This document shows positions 8,203 to 16,017 of a stretch of 64,000 bases of DNA, piece by piece. Positions within the stretch are counted from its first letter, which is position 1. Every line of letters starts with the position of its first letter. Origin of the DNA: JAFNAG01 sp963721405 (GTDB lineage: Bacteria; Acidobacteriota; UBA6911); assembly GCA_963721405.1 (NCBI GenBank), contig CAVRJA010000010.1, forward strand, positions 124,001 to 188,000. Direction: 5' to 3'. Both the position numbers and the translations under genes were made by a program. Below the pieces are notes generated by a model that worked only from the letters and a program-made list of their open reading frames with translations, was not told the DNA's origin and made no database searches.

Positions 8203-10725
8203 TCAATGCATTTTAGAAAAAAGCGGCGGCTCTTCCTGTCGATCGGGACGTTTAGGATAACTCTTCCACACCATGTCGCAGGCGCCGCGCGGATTGGTGA
8301 GTAAGAACTTCAACCAGTCAACAGGCCTTTTGACGGCATCGTTCTTTGCAAGTGCTGCGCCGAATGCTGGCAGAAACACCCGCCGTAGATGCCAGCGCAA
8401 TGTAGTAACATTACCGTGACGAGAAAGACCTGGTTCCATTTCTATAAAGATGGCTCTGCGAACCAGCTCTCGGGCGAGCTGCTGTTGTTCTGTGGTAAGA
8501 GTTTCAACGACGCTTCCTGCTCCCTGATCGAGTTCAATTCTAGGGCACTGCGGCGGAGTAGTAGTCGCCCCCTTCTTATGCCATCGCCCATGTTGGAGGA
8601 TATTGCGGACGAGAGTTCCAAACGCAGTTACAACCGCATACATCTCCGGACCACATGGAAAATGTCGCTTGATAGCCTCAAAGAGCTCTCTGGATGCGCT
8701 CACGATTGCCTCGTGCTGTATGGTTTTCGCGACGCGATCCGTCGAGTCCCTAGTCACACCACCGCGTTCAAAGATCCTCCGATATACAAGGAGCAGTGTC
8801 GATACGTCTCCGGAACAGACATTGGCAATGCATTCTAAGCCGTGGTATTGATCGAGAATTCTCCCATCGTGTTTTTCGGCTAATGCGCGGCCGAGAGAGC
8901 CTTCGGGCCATTCGGATGGACCGATCAGTGTTTCAGCTCTCCCCTGATAGCCTGCCGCCTTAAGGCGGTTGTCCAGAAGTTCGATTGCAAATGCTCTCGC
9001 GCGATCCACCTGATCGAAATCGTCAAGGGCGACAAACTCCCGTCCGCAATCTATTTCGATCATCTCGCGGCTAACATCTACCGTTGCGCCAAGTGCGTCT
9101 GTAAGTACAGCACCATATTTCTCGGATGATAGTTTGAAAACGTGGGAGGATCTTCTCTCCCATATCACCTGATTCAGGACCATTTGCACGTCATCAGGCA
9201 ATCGATGCGAAGAAAAATCATCAACGAGAAAAGCAATGCGTGTTTTGCCGAAATACGATATTCGTCGCGCCAAAAGGCTACTAAGGTCTCCCAGGAAGGA
9301 ATCGCCCGTACATTTGATCAGGTTGAGCCCACTAAGCATTTGCGAATGGGTCGAAAACATTTCTCCTTCGATTGCTTCTGCGACTTGCACAAGACGCGAC
9401 ACACCCTGCATCCGAGGACGAGATGAAGGACCGAGAGATTCGAGGATAAATTCACAGATCTCTTTCTCTTGGGAGTCGCCGAGTCCCCAGAAAGTTGTCC
9501 GGTCCTCCCGCGCAGCGATAAGGAAGAGCGTATGGACTATCTCTCGTGCCAAGAGAAGATTGAAATAGTGGACAATCTCCCGTCGAAAGCGCTGCGCCAG
9601 AGCTGCGCTCCGAATCCAGCCGAGCTTGTTTTGGAGATCACTACTGCAGGAAACATAGAATCCGGCGACGCGTAACCGCTCTATATCTGCTGCGGGTTTG
9701 TCGAGGTGTGCCTTGAGGCTTAACCATCTAAAGATAGTGGATTTACCGCATCCTCGTGGACCAGTTACCAGACATGGGTCTGGACCATCGATCTTTTCTA
9801 ATAGTGGGCACGAGAGAGCAAACATGCTCACGAGGAGTCGATCATCGGCAATGTGCTCAGCGGAAATGAACTCGAATGGAGATGTTGGAACGCCACCCTT
9901 CTCCGACTGCCAAGAACTTGCGCGCGTATACGCAAGCTCGAACTGCTGTACGATTTGAAGCGGATCACGAAGGGCTATACTTGGATCATCGTCGAGCATT
10001 GAGCGTAACAGTCGCGCTGCATCAGCGAGAAATCGGCGATCCCTAACTGTCAGCAGCCGTCGCGCGTGCACAGTATTCCAAATGAGAACGAGATGATCGA
10101 CGAAATGGCGATGATCGTCCTTTGGCTTACAAGTCGGTGCGTCCGATGGCTTCATGCTTCCCGTATCGATAATCTTGATTGACCACTGCGGAAAGAGATC
10201 AGCCGGCGCAGGGCGAGCGAGCATCACGTTATCAGCGTGCAGATCATCGTGTCTAAGGCCAACCGCCTGAAGTACTCCCAAGCCAGAGCATACGCCCTTC
10301 ACGTACGCGAGCAAGAACGATGGAGTGACAAGATCTTTCTGATCCTCGATGAAGCGCGTAAGCGTTAGCCCATCGATCCACTCTTCCACAAAGCAAACAA
10401 ATTTCTGTTCAGCAAGGGATCCAAAGGTCAGTTCTACGAGCCCGGCGTCGACGAAGTGTGCAAACTCTCGGTACGGCTCAAGAACGGAAGCTCTCGAAAG
10501 CTCCTGCAAATAGGAATGGTGTTGGTAGTCATCGTAGGTACAAAGCTTCATGGCCCTCTTGCGGCCAAATTCATCGCGAATCCGCCAGACCGCGCCCTTA
10601 AAGCCCGCTGCGATTGGTGCTTCAGTGGTATAGGTCTTATTGTTCACAGTGGCGGAAGGTGGCAGGAATTCCGGTCCGAGAAGATGTCGGCGCTGCTCTT
10701 CAGTAAGTTCAATACGTTTTGGCAT
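8203..10725 (-). CDS. Protein-kinase-like domain fused to a P-loop (ORC/STAND-like) ATPase
   Basis: The 840-aa protein has an N-terminal kinase fold. A glycine loop region (AAGFKGAVW) and AMKLC lysine lie near 40-60, the catalytic loop HDDLHADN at 159-166, and DTG in place of DFG at 187-189. The C-terminal part is an AAA/STAND-type ATPase with Walker A GPRGCGKST at 322-330 and Walker B AFLVDDFSS at about 498-506. A long helical tail ends PPLFSKMH. A sensor or switch that couples phosphorylation to ATP-driven assembly is a plausible inference. ThyX ends 20 bp upstream, which argues for one operon. Confidence 0.75.
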   Translation of the reverse strand: MPKRIELTEEQRRHLLGPEFLPPSATVNNKTYTTEAPIAAGFKGAVWRIRDEFGRKRAMKLCTYDDYQHHSYLQELSRASVLEPYREFAHFVDAGLVELTFGSLAEQKFVCFVEEWIDGLTLTRFIEDQKDLVTPSFLLAYVKGVCSGLGVLQAVGLRHDDLHADNVMLARPAPADLFPQWSIKIIDTGSMKPSDAPTCKPKDDHRHFVDHLVLIWNTVHARRLLTVRDRRFLADAARLLRSMLDDDPSIALRDPLQIVQQFELAYTRASSWQSEKGGVPTSPFEFISAEHIADDRLLVSMFALSCPLLEKIDGPDPCLVTGPRGCGKSTIFRWLSLKAHLDKPAADIERLRVAGFYVSCSSDLQNKLGWIRSAALAQRFRREIVHYFNLLLAREIVHTLFLIAAREDRTTFWGLGDSQEKEICEFILESLGPSSRPRMQGVSRLVQVAEAIEGEMFSTHSQMLSGLNLIKCTGDSFLGDLSSLLARRISYFGKTRIAFLVDDFSSHRLPDDVQMVLNQVIWERRSSHVFKLSSEKYGAVLTDALGATVDVSREMIEIDCGREFVALDDFDQVDRARAFAIELLDNRLKAAGYQGRAETLIGPSEWPEGSLGRALAEKHDGRILDQYHGLECIANVCSGDVSTLLLVYRRIFERGGVTRDSTDRVAKTIQHEAIVSASRELFEAIKRHFPCGPEMYAVVTAFGTLVRNILQHGRWHKKGATTTPPQCPRIELDQGAGSVVETLTTEQQQLARELVRRAIFIEMEPGLSRHGNVTTLRWHLRRVFLPAFGAALAKNDAVKRPVDWLKFLLTNPRGACDMVWKSYPKRPDRQEEPPLFSKMH

Positions 10726-10745
10726 TCGCAGATCCCCCGGTAACT

Positions 10746-11567
10746 TTATTGCTGGTCCATTTCATTAAGGATGTCCGCCGCCTCAGGTGAGTTTGGAGCA
10801 AGTGACCTAAGGAATCGGTCCAATCGATCCCTGAGCGTTCTTGAAAGGCGCGTGGCAAATAGGACATGCTCCTCAAAAGCCTCGAATGCGACAGGCGCCA
10901 CTGCCCGAACGATCTGAGCCATCACTTCTGCGTATTGGCGAATCTCATACTGAGCTTGTCTATCGAGTCTGAGCCGGAGGAAGTGGAATAGATTGTGCAG
11001 ATCGATTTGCCAATACCACTGAGTGTAGCTGCTCAGAGGGAGGTTTATCCTCGCCAGCTCGCGCGCAACGTCGTCGTGCAATAGCTCATCATAACTGGCG
11101 TAAGCAGACGCCTGATCATGCCTAAAAATATCAAGCACCCTCTCTTGAATTTCCCGGCGTAGTTCCTCGGCGCCGCGTCCTTGCTTATTACGCTTACTCT
11201 GCTTCTTGATTTGATCGATCGCCGGCAAATAAAACTCACTTGGAATCACGCTGTAGCGACCAGAGACCTCGTTTAGCCTCGCCGTTCGATGCCGAACCCA
11301 TTGACGGGCGACGAAGATGGGCATTTTGGCATGAAATGTAATGATCACCTGCTCGAACGGCGACGTATGAAGATTGCGCATCAAATAATGGATTAGCGCT
11401 GCATCCTCTCTCACACCTTTCGTTCCAGCACCATATGAGACACGGGCGGCTGCAACGATCCTCGCATCCCCGCCGAGATAATCTACGAGGCGCACGAAAC
11501 CATGATCGAGGACAGGGAACTCTTTGTCGATAATGGCGTCCGCTTCAGGAACGCTTATCCGTGGCAT
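10746..11567 (-). CDS. thyX: Flavin-dependent thymidylate synthase
   Basis: The 273-aa protein has the ThyX signature RHRTARLNEVS at residues 92-102 (RHR, seven residues, S). It also has SPFEQVIITFHAKMP upstream and the C-terminal NLPLSSYTQWYWQIDLHNLF and RLDRQAQYEIRQYA blocks. ThyX converts dUMP to dTMP using methylenetetrahydrofolate, FAD and NADPH. All expected motifs are present, so the enzyme is probably active. Its place inside an accessory cluster, rather than with dihydrofolate or nucleotide genes, is unusual. It may supply, alter or sense thymidine nucleotides for the neighbouring system. Confidence 0.9.
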   Translation of the reverse strand: MPRISVPEADAIIDKEFPVLDHGFVRLVDYLGGDARIVAAARVSYGAGTKGVREDAALIHYLMRNLHTSPFEQVIITFHAKMPIFVARQWVRHRTARLNEVSGRYSVIPSEFYLPAIDQIKKQSKRNKQGRGAEELRREIQERVLDIFRHDQASAYASYDELLHDDVARELARINLPLSSYTQWYWQIDLHNLFHFLRLRLDRQAQYEIRQYAEVMAQIVRAVAPVAFEAFEEHVLFATRLSRTLRDRLDRFLRSLAPNSPEAADILNEMDQQ

Positions 11568-11642
11568 TGAACGCTCCGATCTCCTGGAAATTCAGGCGCG
11601 AGGAGGACTCCGACCAGGCTAATTTTGGGGCACGAAGAGTTT

Positions 11643-12797
11643 TCATACATGCCCGTCCTCCTGCTTTAACCAAATCGACCAGTCATATTTTGACCACGAT
11701 TTGTACTTATCATCCCAGGACAACCTTGATAGCAGCCAGCGTTCGCGGAAGTACTCGAAAATGGCCTGTTCAGATTGGTGATACCACAGCAAGCGCGAGT
11801 GTGCGCCACGAAGGAATGCCTGCGTGTTTCGAGCGAGTGGGATAACAAAGACTTCTCGATGTATCCCATGATAAACCAAATCGCTCGACAGACCGAGGGC
11901 GGGGAGACACTTCTTGATGATCTCTCGTCGGTTGCGGAATCCTGTTCCCCATCGTGCCTGCTTTGCAGTGGGTGCGCAATGTTTCTCAGCGAAGATTGAA
12001 ATCGAACTATAGAGACCGTTTGAAAAGTGGAACTCCCCAGAACCTTTGGTGAAGCCAACGCTGCGATAAAGGAGCCGTTGGTCTAACTTGAGTCTATTGT
12101 AGATTGAAGAACGTCCCAAAGCAGAGGTAGTCGTGATCATTGCAAGGCGTCCGTCATGTACCCTTCGTCTGATGAGAGATCGCGCGCCTCCATATTTTTT
12201 CTTAAAGGCATCACGCACTGTATCGCTCGTGGCCAGCATTGCCACCAGCTTTCCGCACAACAGATAGGAGTAGGGCGGCACGGCTCCCAAGACAAAAGCA
12301 TCCATTACGTTTCGTAACCGCTTCTTTCGATCAGAGTGTGTCCAACCGACCCATTCATCGCGCGGCCGCAAGCTATAGACCGGGTCTCCTAAACCGACCA
12401 GACCTATGAGCTTTCCATTGAATTCATCGATTACCAAAAATCGCAATCGTCTTCCGTAACCGGAAGAAATGGGAATACTCCAATGAAGACTTGCATACCG
12501 AAAGAGGAGTTCCTCCTCCGATTCAGGATGAACTTCTACGAGGCGAGGATGGATCTTCGATGGTACGATTTCACTTCCCGATGCAACATATTGAAGTAGC
12601 TGCCCCTCCTTCCGATAAAGGCCGTCCTTCGCTCGCTCGATTCGATGTCTGACAGACGTTTCATGAAGCTGGCGCATTCTCTCTTTCGAGAAATCCTCTG
12701 GGGCAACAATCACTCCGTTTCGGACGCAGAAGCCCTGAGCAATAAGAGATCGAATAACTTGATCTCGCAGGTCTTTCCGCCCGACTCCACGGCTCAC
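11643..12797 (-). CDS. DUF4338 protein, DruA-like (Druantia-related)
   Basis: Characteristic DUF4338 segments are visible: GYGRRLRFLVIDEFNGKLIG, DEWVGWT, NVMDAFVLGAVPPYSYLLCG and KLVAMLATSD, then TTTSALGRSSIYNRL and GSGEFHFSNGLY. In Druantia antiphage systems this domain defines DruA; its biochemistry is unsettled. I choose a GTG start at 12797 because GGAG lies about 8 nt upstream and the family-like sequence begins there (384 aa). The frame is open further upstream to 13010. No DruB-E genes are present in the window, so this is not a standard Druantia locus. Confidence 0.75.
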   Translation of the reverse strand: MSRGVGRKDLRDQVIRSLIAQGFCVRNGVIVAPEDFSKERMRQLHETSVRHRIERAKDGLYRKEGQLLQYVASGSEIVPSKIHPRLVEVHPESEEELLFRYASLHWSIPISSGYGRRLRFLVIDEFNGKLIGLVGLGDPVYSLRPRDEWVGWTHSDRKKRLRNVMDAFVLGAVPPYSYLLCGKLVAMLATSDTVRDAFKKKYGGARSLIRRRVHDGRLAMITTTSALGRSSIYNRLKLDQRLLYRSVGFTKGSGEFHFSNGLYSSISIFAEKHCAPTAKQARWGTGFRNRREIIKKCLPALGLSSDLVYHGIHREVFVIPLARNTQAFLRGAHSRLLWYHQSEQAIFEYFRERWLLSRLSWDDKYKSWSKYDWSIWLKQEDGHV

Positions 12798-13216
12798 TGA
12801 TTTATCTCCACGGTCTGCAAAAGATCCTCGATTTCCTCCTGGCAATCCAACGCAGATTTGACCAGGGACGCTGCTAAACATTGACTCTCGGCCGAGATCG
12901 TCTGGGGCGGTTGGCGGACGAAATGCACGGCTAGGCTGCGGCCTTCCGCTGCGACGCTCGCAAACCACGGGAGCATTCCATAATTGGTGAAGCCAGGCAA
13001 ATCTCAGCAACCGCGGGAGATCCGCTTTCCTTCCGCGGCTTTACCCTGCTTCGGAACCTAATGCTGCTTGAAAACCCACATTTTACCACTAATTCCATAA
13101 GACGTGCGAGCTCAGTACGTCACACGCAGTTTGGTGTCGACCTGACCAAATTTGCACATTGGATGTCTTAACGGCGCCATAACATGAAGTAATGCCAATT
13201 CCTGCGAACCGAAGAT

Positions 13217-13438
13217 CTATTGATCTATCTTTTCATCGCAGAGCAAGTTGTCGGGATTGACGTTTACGAGCCGCTGTCGCCCGCACAGCCGAACCCTAAT
13301 CCTGATGCGATACCTGCACACACGTACGATCTCGCCTGGAATGCGTTGCACTCTCCATCCCGTCAGGATCGAGCGCCCCGGGGAGCGAAGCCAGATTACG
13401 CGGTCACCCGGCTTCATCAATGACATCGCAATCTCCAT
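13217..13438 (-). CDS. Small basic beta-rich protein downstream of DnaC-like gene
   Basis: From ATG 13438 the product is 73 aa, beginning MEIAMSLMKPGDRVIW. It is rich in arginine and valine with the look of a small beta-barrel (KOW/SH3-like: KPGDRVIWLRSPGRS, GEIVRVCRYRIRIRVRL). It starts a few bases after the stop of the DnaC-like gene and shares its strand, so it belongs to the same replication-type module. Its function is unknown; binding DNA or a partner protein is a guess. Confidence 0.45.
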   Translation of the reverse strand: MEIAMSLMKPGDRVIWLRSPGRSILTGWRVQRIPGEIVRVCRYRIRIRVRLCGRQRLVNVNPDNLLCDEKIDQ

Positions 13439-13443
13439 GGTTG

Positions 13444-14165
13444 TCAAAGCTCAACAGCCTTACACATGTCGTCCAAGCGACGGACAATGGCTGGGTGCAT
13501 GCGTTCGCGTTCGACCAGGTCGCGCATCGAGTAGTTACCGGTCACGGTCAGGCCGTGCTTCTGGCGGTAGAGGCTGTCGACCAGGTCAAAGAGGACCTCG
13601 GTTTTGAAATCGGTCAGCTTTAGCTTGTCGATATCGTCCCAGAAGAGGTGGTACGGGTGGCGCCTGGATGCTGCAGCGATCACTGGCGACACGAAATCCT
13701 CGTCGAATTCGGCGCTCCTCAGCTCTTCGACCAATTCGCGGGTCGTGCGCACATGGCATCGAACCTGGCCGACGGTCACCAGTTCCCGGTACTGCGCGTA
13801 GAGCAAGTGAGTCTTCCCGTTGCCATACGCGCCGGTCAGATACCAGCTGCTATCGGGATCCTTGCGCATTAGGGACAGAGCCGCTGCTGCTTCGGATCGC
13901 GTGGCTTGAAGGATTCGAACGAACTGTCCCGGAACCGTTCTGGGATCAGCGCCAGACCCCGCATCCGTGCTTTTTCCGCCACGCACTCGCACTGCCGCAT
14001 GCCGGCACTGCCTGGCAGGTCCACTCGGCGCCAGCCGCTATCCATGCAATGCCGGCATTCAGACTCGGGCTCATTGCCGCGGGAGACAGATGGGATCGCC
14101 GCGGCTGGTTCTCCGGGTTGAAGTTCCACCGGGTTTGCAGTCAAGATCCGGGCTACTGATTGCAT
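13444..14165 (-). pseudogene. DnaC-like helicase loader ATPase, frameshifted
   Basis: The start at 14165 has a GGAGG site 6 nt upstream. The first frame encodes a zinc-binding N-terminus (CRHCMDSGW, CECV) and IPERFRDSSFESFKPRDP. The second frame continues ALSLMRKDPDSSWYLTGAYGNGKTHLLYAQ (Walker A) and HLFWDDIDKLK (Walker B), ending KAVEL at 13444. The shift is at about 13880-13895 and is cured by one extra base. Such proteins load the replicative helicase onto mobile-element or phage origins. The break may be real decay or an assembly indel. Confidence 0.75.
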
Positions 14166-14433
14166 GGTTTCCTCCGTTTCCGTTGATCGGCGCCGCCGCG
14201 GGTCCGTCGTATTTCCCCTCGAGGACGGCGTAGATGTTCACTTGATTTGCAACGAACCAGTCGAAGCTCGCCCGCCAACCGCGTGCGCCTTCCCCACGAA
14301 GGAAGGGTGTTGACTGAGCTTTTTTGACTGCTGCGCTGAAGTCTGCGAGGTATTGTTCAAGGCATCCGTCGCGGACGGCCTGGTCAATCCTTGACCGGCA
14401 CCTTTTCAGCCTTTCGGCTGTCATCTCCTCCAC
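14071..14433 (-). pseudogene. C-terminal remnant of a phage/plasmid-type replication protein
   Basis: The 120-aa frame contains FLRGEGARGWRASFDWFV followed by NIYAVLEGKYDG, the C-terminal signature of replisome organiser proteins encoded before DnaC-like loaders. The winged-helix N-terminus is missing. The frame overlaps the DnaC-like start by 95 nt, as is common for such operons. I treat it as a truncated initiator belonging to a decayed integrated element. Confidence 0.55.
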
Positions 14434-14940
14434 CTCGGGCAGTGACTAGTTTGCTGCCGGTAGATTTCGAGAAGAATGTTCGGGGACTCGCGCGCGCCGG
14501 CGTCGAAGGGCTGCGGAAGAACCCTCTCAGGAATGCGCCGAACTCACAGTCTAACGTTAGACTGAAGACCGCTGCGACGGAAACACCCTTGCGCTTACGA
14601 TTCTGGATGGCACATTTCGTATCTGACTCGGGTTTTTGTGCAAGGACGGCGAGAGATCACACCAAGACCAAGCGAGCACCATGGCACCATAAGGGGGCAG
14701 AAAACGACTGATGCCGCATTATCTGCTCCCAGGGAGGAGAGTCATCTAGGACCCCCGCCCGGGGGGCAACCAGTGGACTGTGCCCAAACTGTGCCCATCA
14801 GGATGAAAAAGAGGGCAAAATGAAGCAATTCCAGGCAACAATCTTGATATTGCTGAATGCGGGGCATGTGACTGGAAATGCATCATTTATAACCTGTTGC
14901 GCCGGCTGCGACGATTATTGGTTTTCGGTCTTCAAATCCA
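14434..14940. other. Intergenic region upstream of the replication remnant
   Basis: No convincing gene is seen. It holds the 18-bp palindrome at 14547-14564 and a C/G-rich hairpin-prone tract near 14750 (acccccgcccggggggc). Confidence 0.4.
14547..14564. promoter_or_regulatory. 18-bp perfect palindrome, candidate operator
   Basis: CAGTCTAACGTTAGACTG is identical to its reverse complement. It lies about 115 bp upstream of the minus-strand replication module. Its size and symmetry fit an operator for a dimeric repressor such as a phage-type or TetR-type regulator. No cognate regulator gene is adjacent. Confidence 0.5.
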
Positions 14941-14977
14941 GTGGGGCTCGGTGCAAGGGAAACTATGCCGCCGGGAT

Positions 14978-15168
14978 CATCCAGTTGCGGTAATCGTCCA
15001 CTATGGGGCGCCAGTTTCCAAGATTCATCTGCTCCGACGACGTTGAGCCCCTGGTTTCTCATCTTGTCAGGCATCCGGCTTGGTGGCAGTTCTGGTGGCA
15101 GTTTCATCAGAATCCAGGAAGGTTCACCGGAAGGCGAATTGCGTCGAAACCGCATTTTATGCGGGTTT
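14978..15168 (+). repeat. Dispersed repeat, copy B
   Basis: Collinear with 299-482, sharing the ACTATGGGGCGCCAGTTTCC start, GTTTCATCAGAATCCA, ACCGGAAGG and TTTATGCGGG end. It contains an extra TGGCAGTTC/TGGCAGTTTC duplication. It ends about 40 bp before the tRNA-Lys fragment. Confidence 0.6.
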
Positions 15169-15206
15169 TGAGTGTTCCTGGGTGTGGGTGGATAGGGTCG
15201 TTATCC

Positions 15207-15252
15207 ACTCTTAATCAGTAGGTTGAAGGTTCGATTCCTTCACGGCTCACCA
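15207..15252 (+). other. 3' fragment of tRNA-Lys(CTT): integration attachment site
   Basis: The 46 bp run from the anticodon loop (CTCTTAA, anticodon CTT) through the TCAG stem half, variable region and T arm (GGTTCGATTCC) to the acceptor 3' strand CGGCTCACCA with encoded CCA. The 5' half (acceptor TGAGCCG strand and D arm) is absent, so it is not a functional tRNA. Such 3' duplicates mark att sites of tyrosine-integrase elements. A degraded integrase gene lies about 100 bp to the right. Confidence 0.8.
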
Positions 15253-15354
15253 ATAAAATCAATATCTTACAGATCATCCTCCCGCTCCACGACTGGTTTT
15301 GCTACCGTTTTGCTACCACTCGCTTTTTCTGAGTCGTCACTCGCCGCCTGAATT

Positions 15355-15762
15355 TCAGAGGCGACATTGTCTAGCCGGGTCCACGGCGGCCTTGTTTCCC
15401 ATCGGCAGCCACTTGCCGTACGTGTCTACGGTCAACTGGATCGACGCATGCCCGAGTTGGCGCTGAACGTACGCCGGGGACTCGCCGTTCTGGAGCAGCT
15501 GGGAGGCAAACGTGTGCCTCAGGCAGTGCGGAGTGAAATGGGGCGGCAGCCCCGCGGCTTTGAGGGCGCGGAAGAAGACCTTTCGGAGGTTGCTCCCGTC
15601 GAGCATGGTCCCGTCACCGGAGATGAACACCAGCTTGGGAATGTCACCCTTGCCGGCCCGGAACCATTCCTTTTTCCGCTCTCTCCGCATCTCTTCAAGC
15701 GCCAGGGCGAGCTGCCCGCTCATGTCCACGTCCCTGCCGTGGCCCGACTTTGGCGTTTCGAT
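15355..15762 (-). pseudogene. Tyrosine integrase, C-terminal catalytic fragment
   Basis: The frame reads IETPKSGHGRDVDMSGQL... to KWLPMGNKAAVDPARQ. It keeps HCLRHTFAS (HxxR), LGHASIQLTVDTYGKW (H/W and catalytic Tyr) and the GHGRDVDMS strand typical of phage/ICE integrases. A TAG immediately precedes IETPKSG, and the N-terminal core-binding half, including the first catalytic arginine, is absent. It lies next to the tRNA-Lys att site, so it is the relic of the enzyme that integrated the right-hand element. Confidence 0.8.
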
Positions 15763-15971
15763 CTAATCCGGGCGGCTTTCTCAACGGTGAGGAGCCTCTC
15801 GCCTTCCTTGCCGGAATGGTTCTCCCCGTCGCTCTCCAATTCAGAAAGCCTCGTTCGCAATCGTGCATCCAAGGATGCAACCTCACCGATTAGAACGCAG
15901 AGTTCCTTCTTGGTGAGCTTTCCCAAGCTCTGCTCGTCTGCTCTGATCTGGTCCAGACTCATGCACATCAC
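15720..15971 (-). CDS. Small helix-turn-helix protein fused out of frame to integrase DNA
   Basis: The first 69 residues (coiled-coil-like: LTKKELCVLIGEVASLDARLRTRL...) lead into LLTVEKAARI, the first helix of an excisionase-type helix-turn-helix. The next 14 residues (RSKRQSRATAGTWT) are integrase DNA read in a wrong frame. A deletion therefore joined this gene's middle to the integrase's middle. An original product with a complete DNA-binding domain is inferred. It lies directly after the 580-aa gene on the same strand. Confidence 0.45.
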   Translation of the reverse strand: MMCMSLDQIRADEQSLGKLTKKELCVLIGEVASLDARLRTRLSELESDGENHSGKEGERLLTVEKAARIRSKRQSRATAGTWT

Positions 15972-16017
15972 GGTAATTGCGTGGGAGTTTTCTGTTTTTG
16001 CCCAAAAGCCTCGCTAC

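Noticed and set aside
11643..13010. 455-aa version of the DUF4338 protein starting at 13010
   Set aside because: The first 71 residues are low-complexity and unlike the family; the GTG at 12797 has a good GGAG site.
11643..13010. Complete Druantia system
   Set aside because: Only a DruA-like DUF4338 protein is present; no large DruE helicase or DruB-D genes lie in the window.
15190..15252. Functional tRNA-Lys gene
   Set aside because: The upstream sequence does not supply the 5' acceptor strand or a D arm pairing with the 3' part.
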